Positions 61,662 through 64,000 of a stretch of 64,000 bases of DNA are shown piece after piece; the first letter of the stretch is position 1; every line of letters begins with the position of its first letter. Below the pieces are notes generated by a model, which saw only the letters and a program-made list of their open reading frames with translations, did no database searches and was not told the DNA's origin. The stretch comes from Nocardiopsis sp. N85. Lineage in GTDB: Bacteria; Actinomycetota; Actinomycetes; Streptosporangiales; Streptosporangiaceae. The position numbers were made by a program, and so were the translations under genes. Location of the stretch: positions 1 through 64,000 of the forward strand of contig NZ_JARBUT010000016.1 of assembly GCF_028882275.1 (NCBI RefSeq), written 5' to 3'.

Positions 61662-63890
61662 CTACTCGGAGATGCCGAACCGGGCGTGCAGCCGCTTGAG
61701 CGGCGCCGGCGCCCACCAGTTGGCGTCACCCGCCAGACGCATGAACACCGGGACGAGCACACCGCGGATGAGGGTGGCGTCCACGAGGATCACCACCGCC
61801 ATCCCGATCGCCAGCATCATCAGGTAGAGCACGTCGGAGACCGCGTAGGTCGCGAACGAGGCGGCCAGGATGACCGCGGCCGCCGTGACGAGCGGCCCGC
61901 TGCGCTGGAGGCCGGCCGCGACGGCCCGGGTGTTGTCCCCGGTCAGGTCGTACTCCTCCTTGATCCGGGACATCATGAACACCTCGTAGTCCATGGAGAG
62001 ACCGAACGCGATGCAGAACATCAGGATCGGGAAGGTCGTCTCCAGGGTCCCGTTGGCGGTGAACCCGAGCAGCCCGGACAGGTTGCCCTCCTGGAAGATC
62101 CACACCATCACGCCGAACATCACCGCGAGGCTGAGCACGTTGAGGACGATCGCCTTGGCGGGCAGCAGCAGGCTCCCGGTCATGAAGAACAGCAGGACGA
62201 AGGTGATGGCCAGGATGAGACCGAACACCAGGGGCACCTGGCCCAGCAGCGCGCCGCGGAAGTCGGTGAGGTCGGCCGGGTAACCGCCGATCTCGGCCTC
62301 CGCCGGCGCCGGCACGTCCCGGATGCGCTCGATCAGGTCCTCCGCGTCGCCGAGGGCGGCCGCGTCGGGCACCGCCGAGAACCACGTCGCCTCCTCCGAG
62401 CCGAACCTCTCCCGGGCGTCCGGCTCCGCCTCGGCCACCTGCTCGCCGTCCACGAACCGGCCGGTGAGGGCGTCGACCTGGTAGACGCCCTCGACCCGGG
62501 ACAGGTCGGCGGCGTAGGCGGTGATGGCGTCCGACTCGGCGTCCGTGCCGGGCAGATCCGCGATCACCTGGACGGCGTCCATCTCCTCCTGGGCGAAACC
62601 GGTCTCGATCTGGTCCTGCACGTCACGGCTGGAATTGCCCTGGGGCAGCACGCGGGCGTCGGGCAGGCCGAAGTTCAGCCCGAGCGCGGGAGCGGCCAGC
62701 ACCAGGACGATGAGCAGGGCGGGCAGACCCCACAGCACGGGGCGGCGCATCATCCGCAGGGCGGTGTCGTGCCACCAGCCGCGGTCGGGGTCGGGTTCGC
62801 GCTTGGGCCGGACGCGGTGCCCGATCCGCGCCAGCGCGGCGGGGAGGATGACCAGGGACGCGAACACCGAGGTCACCACGGTGCCCATACCGGCGTAGGC
62901 GAAGGACTGGAGGAACGGGAAGGGGAAGAGCATCAGGCACGACAGCGCGACGGCGACGGTCAGGCCGCTGAAGGCGACGGTGCGCCCGGCCTTGGCCACC
63001 GCGATCGCCACGGCGTCGGGGACCTCCCGGCCCCGGGCCAGTTCCTCCCGGAAGCGGTTGATGACGAACAGGCTGTAGTCGACGCCCAGCCCCACGCCCA
63101 TGACCAGGGTGAGGTTGGCGGCGAAGGTGGACACGTCGGTGATGTAGGTGACCCCGCGCAGCAGGGCCAGCGTGGTGATCACCGAGAACAGCCCCATGCC
63201 CAGGGTGAGGGCGGCCACCGAGAACCGGCGGTAGATGATGAACAGGAGCACGAACACCAGGGGGAAGATGATCGCCTCGGCCAACAGGAAGTCGGCCTGG
63301 GCCTGGAGGGCCGCCTGGCGGAAGATCTCGTCCCCGCCGCCGACCTCCACCCGCATGACGTCGTCCTCGCGGGTGAAGTCCGGGGAGATCTCGCCCAGCG
63401 CGGTCCGCGCCTCGGTGACGCTCCCCTCCATGCGCACGGTGATGAGCGCCTGGGAGCCGTCCTCGGAACGCATCGCCGGGGAGTCGCCGCGCCCCCAGTA
63501 GGAGGCGGTCTCGGCGACGCCCTCCCGGGAGGCCAGTTCGTCCTCCAGGGCCGTGGCGGCCTGGATCACGGCGGGATCGTCGACGTCACCGCCCTGGGCG
63601 GTCACCAGCAGCAGGAAGTGGTGCTTGCCGGTGGCGAAGCCCTCCTCCAGGCGCTGTTCCACCAGCGCGGACTCCGAGCCGGGGCTCTCGAACCGGCTGA
63701 GCAGCAGTCGGTCCATCGTGCCCGCGGCCAGGACCAGACCGATCAGCGTCAGGACGATGCCGAGCGTGATGAACCGTCCCGGGCGCCGGGCCAGTGCCTC
63801 TCCGAGACGGGCCAGCAGGGGCGGGCGGTCCGGGGGTCCGCCGTGGCTTTCGGCGCCCGGGGGTGGCGCGGTGGTCGATGAGGTCGCCAT
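61662..63890 (-). CDS. MMPL/RND-family transporter
   Basis: A 742-aa inner-membrane exporter with about 12 membrane segments in two halves, each with a large extracytoplasmic loop (about 60-210 and 415-540). The MGVGLGVDYSLFVINRFREE and AFGLSMDYEVFMMSRIKEEYD blocks carry the Asp-Tyr pairs of proton-coupled MMPL proteins such as MmpL3 and ActII-ORF3. Substrate unknown; lipids or drugs are typical. Start 63890 with GGAAGGCGAG upstream. The partial gene at 63911 ends 20 bp before it in the same direction, so they are probably co-transcribed. Confidence 0.92.
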   Translation of the reverse strand: MATSSTTAPPPGAESHGGPPDRPPLLARLGEALARRPGRFITLGIVLTLIGLVLAAGTMDRLLLSRFESPGSESALVEQRLEEGFATGKHHFLLLVTAQGGDVDDPAVIQAATALEDELASREGVAETASYWGRGDSPAMRSEDGSQALITVRMEGSVTEARTALGEISPDFTREDDVMRVEVGGGDEIFRQAALQAQADFLLAEAIIFPLVFVLLFIIYRRFSVAALTLGMGLFSVITTLALLRGVTYITDVSTFAANLTLVMGVGLGVDYSLFVINRFREELARGREVPDAVAIAVAKAGRTVAFSGLTVAVALSCLMLFPFPFLQSFAYAGMGTVVTSVFASLVILPAALARIGHRVRPKREPDPDRGWWHDTALRMMRRPVLWGLPALLIVLVLAAPALGLNFGLPDARVLPQGNSSRDVQDQIETGFAQEEMDAVQVIADLPGTDAESDAITAYAADLSRVEGVYQVDALTGRFVDGEQVAEAEPDARERFGSEEATWFSAVPDAAALGDAEDLIERIRDVPAPAEAEIGGYPADLTDFRGALLGQVPLVFGLILAITFVLLFFMTGSLLLPAKAIVLNVLSLAVMFGVMVWIFQEGNLSGLLGFTANGTLETTFPILMFCIAFGLSMDYEVFMMSRIKEEYDLTGDNTRAVAAGLQRSGPLVTAAAVILAASFATYAVSDVLYLMMLAIGMAVVILVDATLIRGVLVPVFMRLAGDANWWAPAPLKRLHARFGISE

Positions 63891-63910
63891 GGTGTTCTCG
63901 CCTTCCAGGG

Positions 63911-64000
63911 TCAAGACGTGGGGGCGTGCCGTTCCATCCATTCGGCAGCCGTGTCGTACAGGAGTTCCGCGCCGGCGTCGATGGTGACGAAGTGGCCGGC
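63911..64000 (-). CDS. C-terminal fragment, probable alpha/beta hydrolase
   Basis: The last 29 codons of a gene that continues past the right edge. The tail reads AGHFVTIDAGAELLYDTAA and ends in MERHAPTS. A GHF near the C-terminus followed by an amphipathic helix is typical of the catalytic-His end of alpha/beta hydrolases. Too short to be sure. Confidence 0.35.
   Translation of the reverse strand, partial: AGHFVTIDAGAELLYDTAAEWMERHAPTS

Overview
This is a high-GC actinomycete chromosome segment. The codon use, GTG starts, overlapping ATGA/GTGA cistrons, an HTH-DUF5753/DUF397/ATP-binding regulatory module, an F420-type luciferase-like oxidoreductase, DUF3000 and a HemQ-type heme pathway fit an actinomycete such as a member of the Nocardiopsaceae; the exact genus cannot be fixed from sequence alone.

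About 1-27,550 is a specialised-metabolite gene cluster that runs off the left edge. It has four parts. (1) A leftward MEP-terpenoid operon: ispH, GGPP-synthase-like gene, dxs, and the first codons of ispG. A type I IPP isomerase (idi) lies at the far right end of the cluster. (2) A rightward operon of class II DAHP synthase, SDR, PhzD-like isochorismatase and PhzE-like ADIC synthase, which together should make 3-hydroxyanthranilate from chorismate. (3) Two leftward sugar operons: thymidylyltransferase, 4,6-dehydratase and 2,3-dehydratase at 10.3-13.7 kb; glycosyltransferase, 3-aminotransferase, N-methyltransferase, 3,5-epimerase and 4-ketoreductase at 21.3-25.9 kb. They predict a TDP-2,3,6-trideoxy-3-(dimethylamino)-L-hexose of the rhodosamine/megosamine kind. 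(4) Tailoring, control and export: an MpaB-family oxygenase, a PhyH dioxygenase, a flavin amine-oxidase-like protein, a large AfsR-type SARP regulator, a 14-TM drug exporter, and an IS701-like protein that has lost catalytic residues. The natural reading is a glycosylated aminobenzoate meroterpenoid. No terpene cyclase, prenyltransferase or ligase is visible; these would have to lie left of the window or elsewhere.

From about 27.7 to 45.7 kb is a mix of stress, regulatory and accessory metabolism genes: Hsp20, DUF5713, MFS, VOC protein, SpoIIM-like protein, MerR, the ATPase/HTH/DUF397 module, hydrolase, GlxA-type AraC regulator, cupin, F420-type enzyme, PNP oxidase, SDR, AidB-like dehydrogenase, GlgX, RibD-like reductase, GntR and a small membrane protein.

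From about 45.9 to 64 kb is largely core metabolism: MsrB, phosphatidylserine decarboxylase and synthase (overlapping), HemQ-HemG and HemE of the coproporphyrin-dependent heme route, a DUF4349 lipoprotein, DUF3000, a probably leaderless RNase D, a TPR protein, the FadA-FadB beta-oxidation pair, a divergent MarR/NAD-epimerase pair, and an MMPL exporter. Many convergent junctions carry perfect GC-rich inverted repeats that look like terminators. No tRNA, rRNA, CRISPR array or intact insertion sequence was found.
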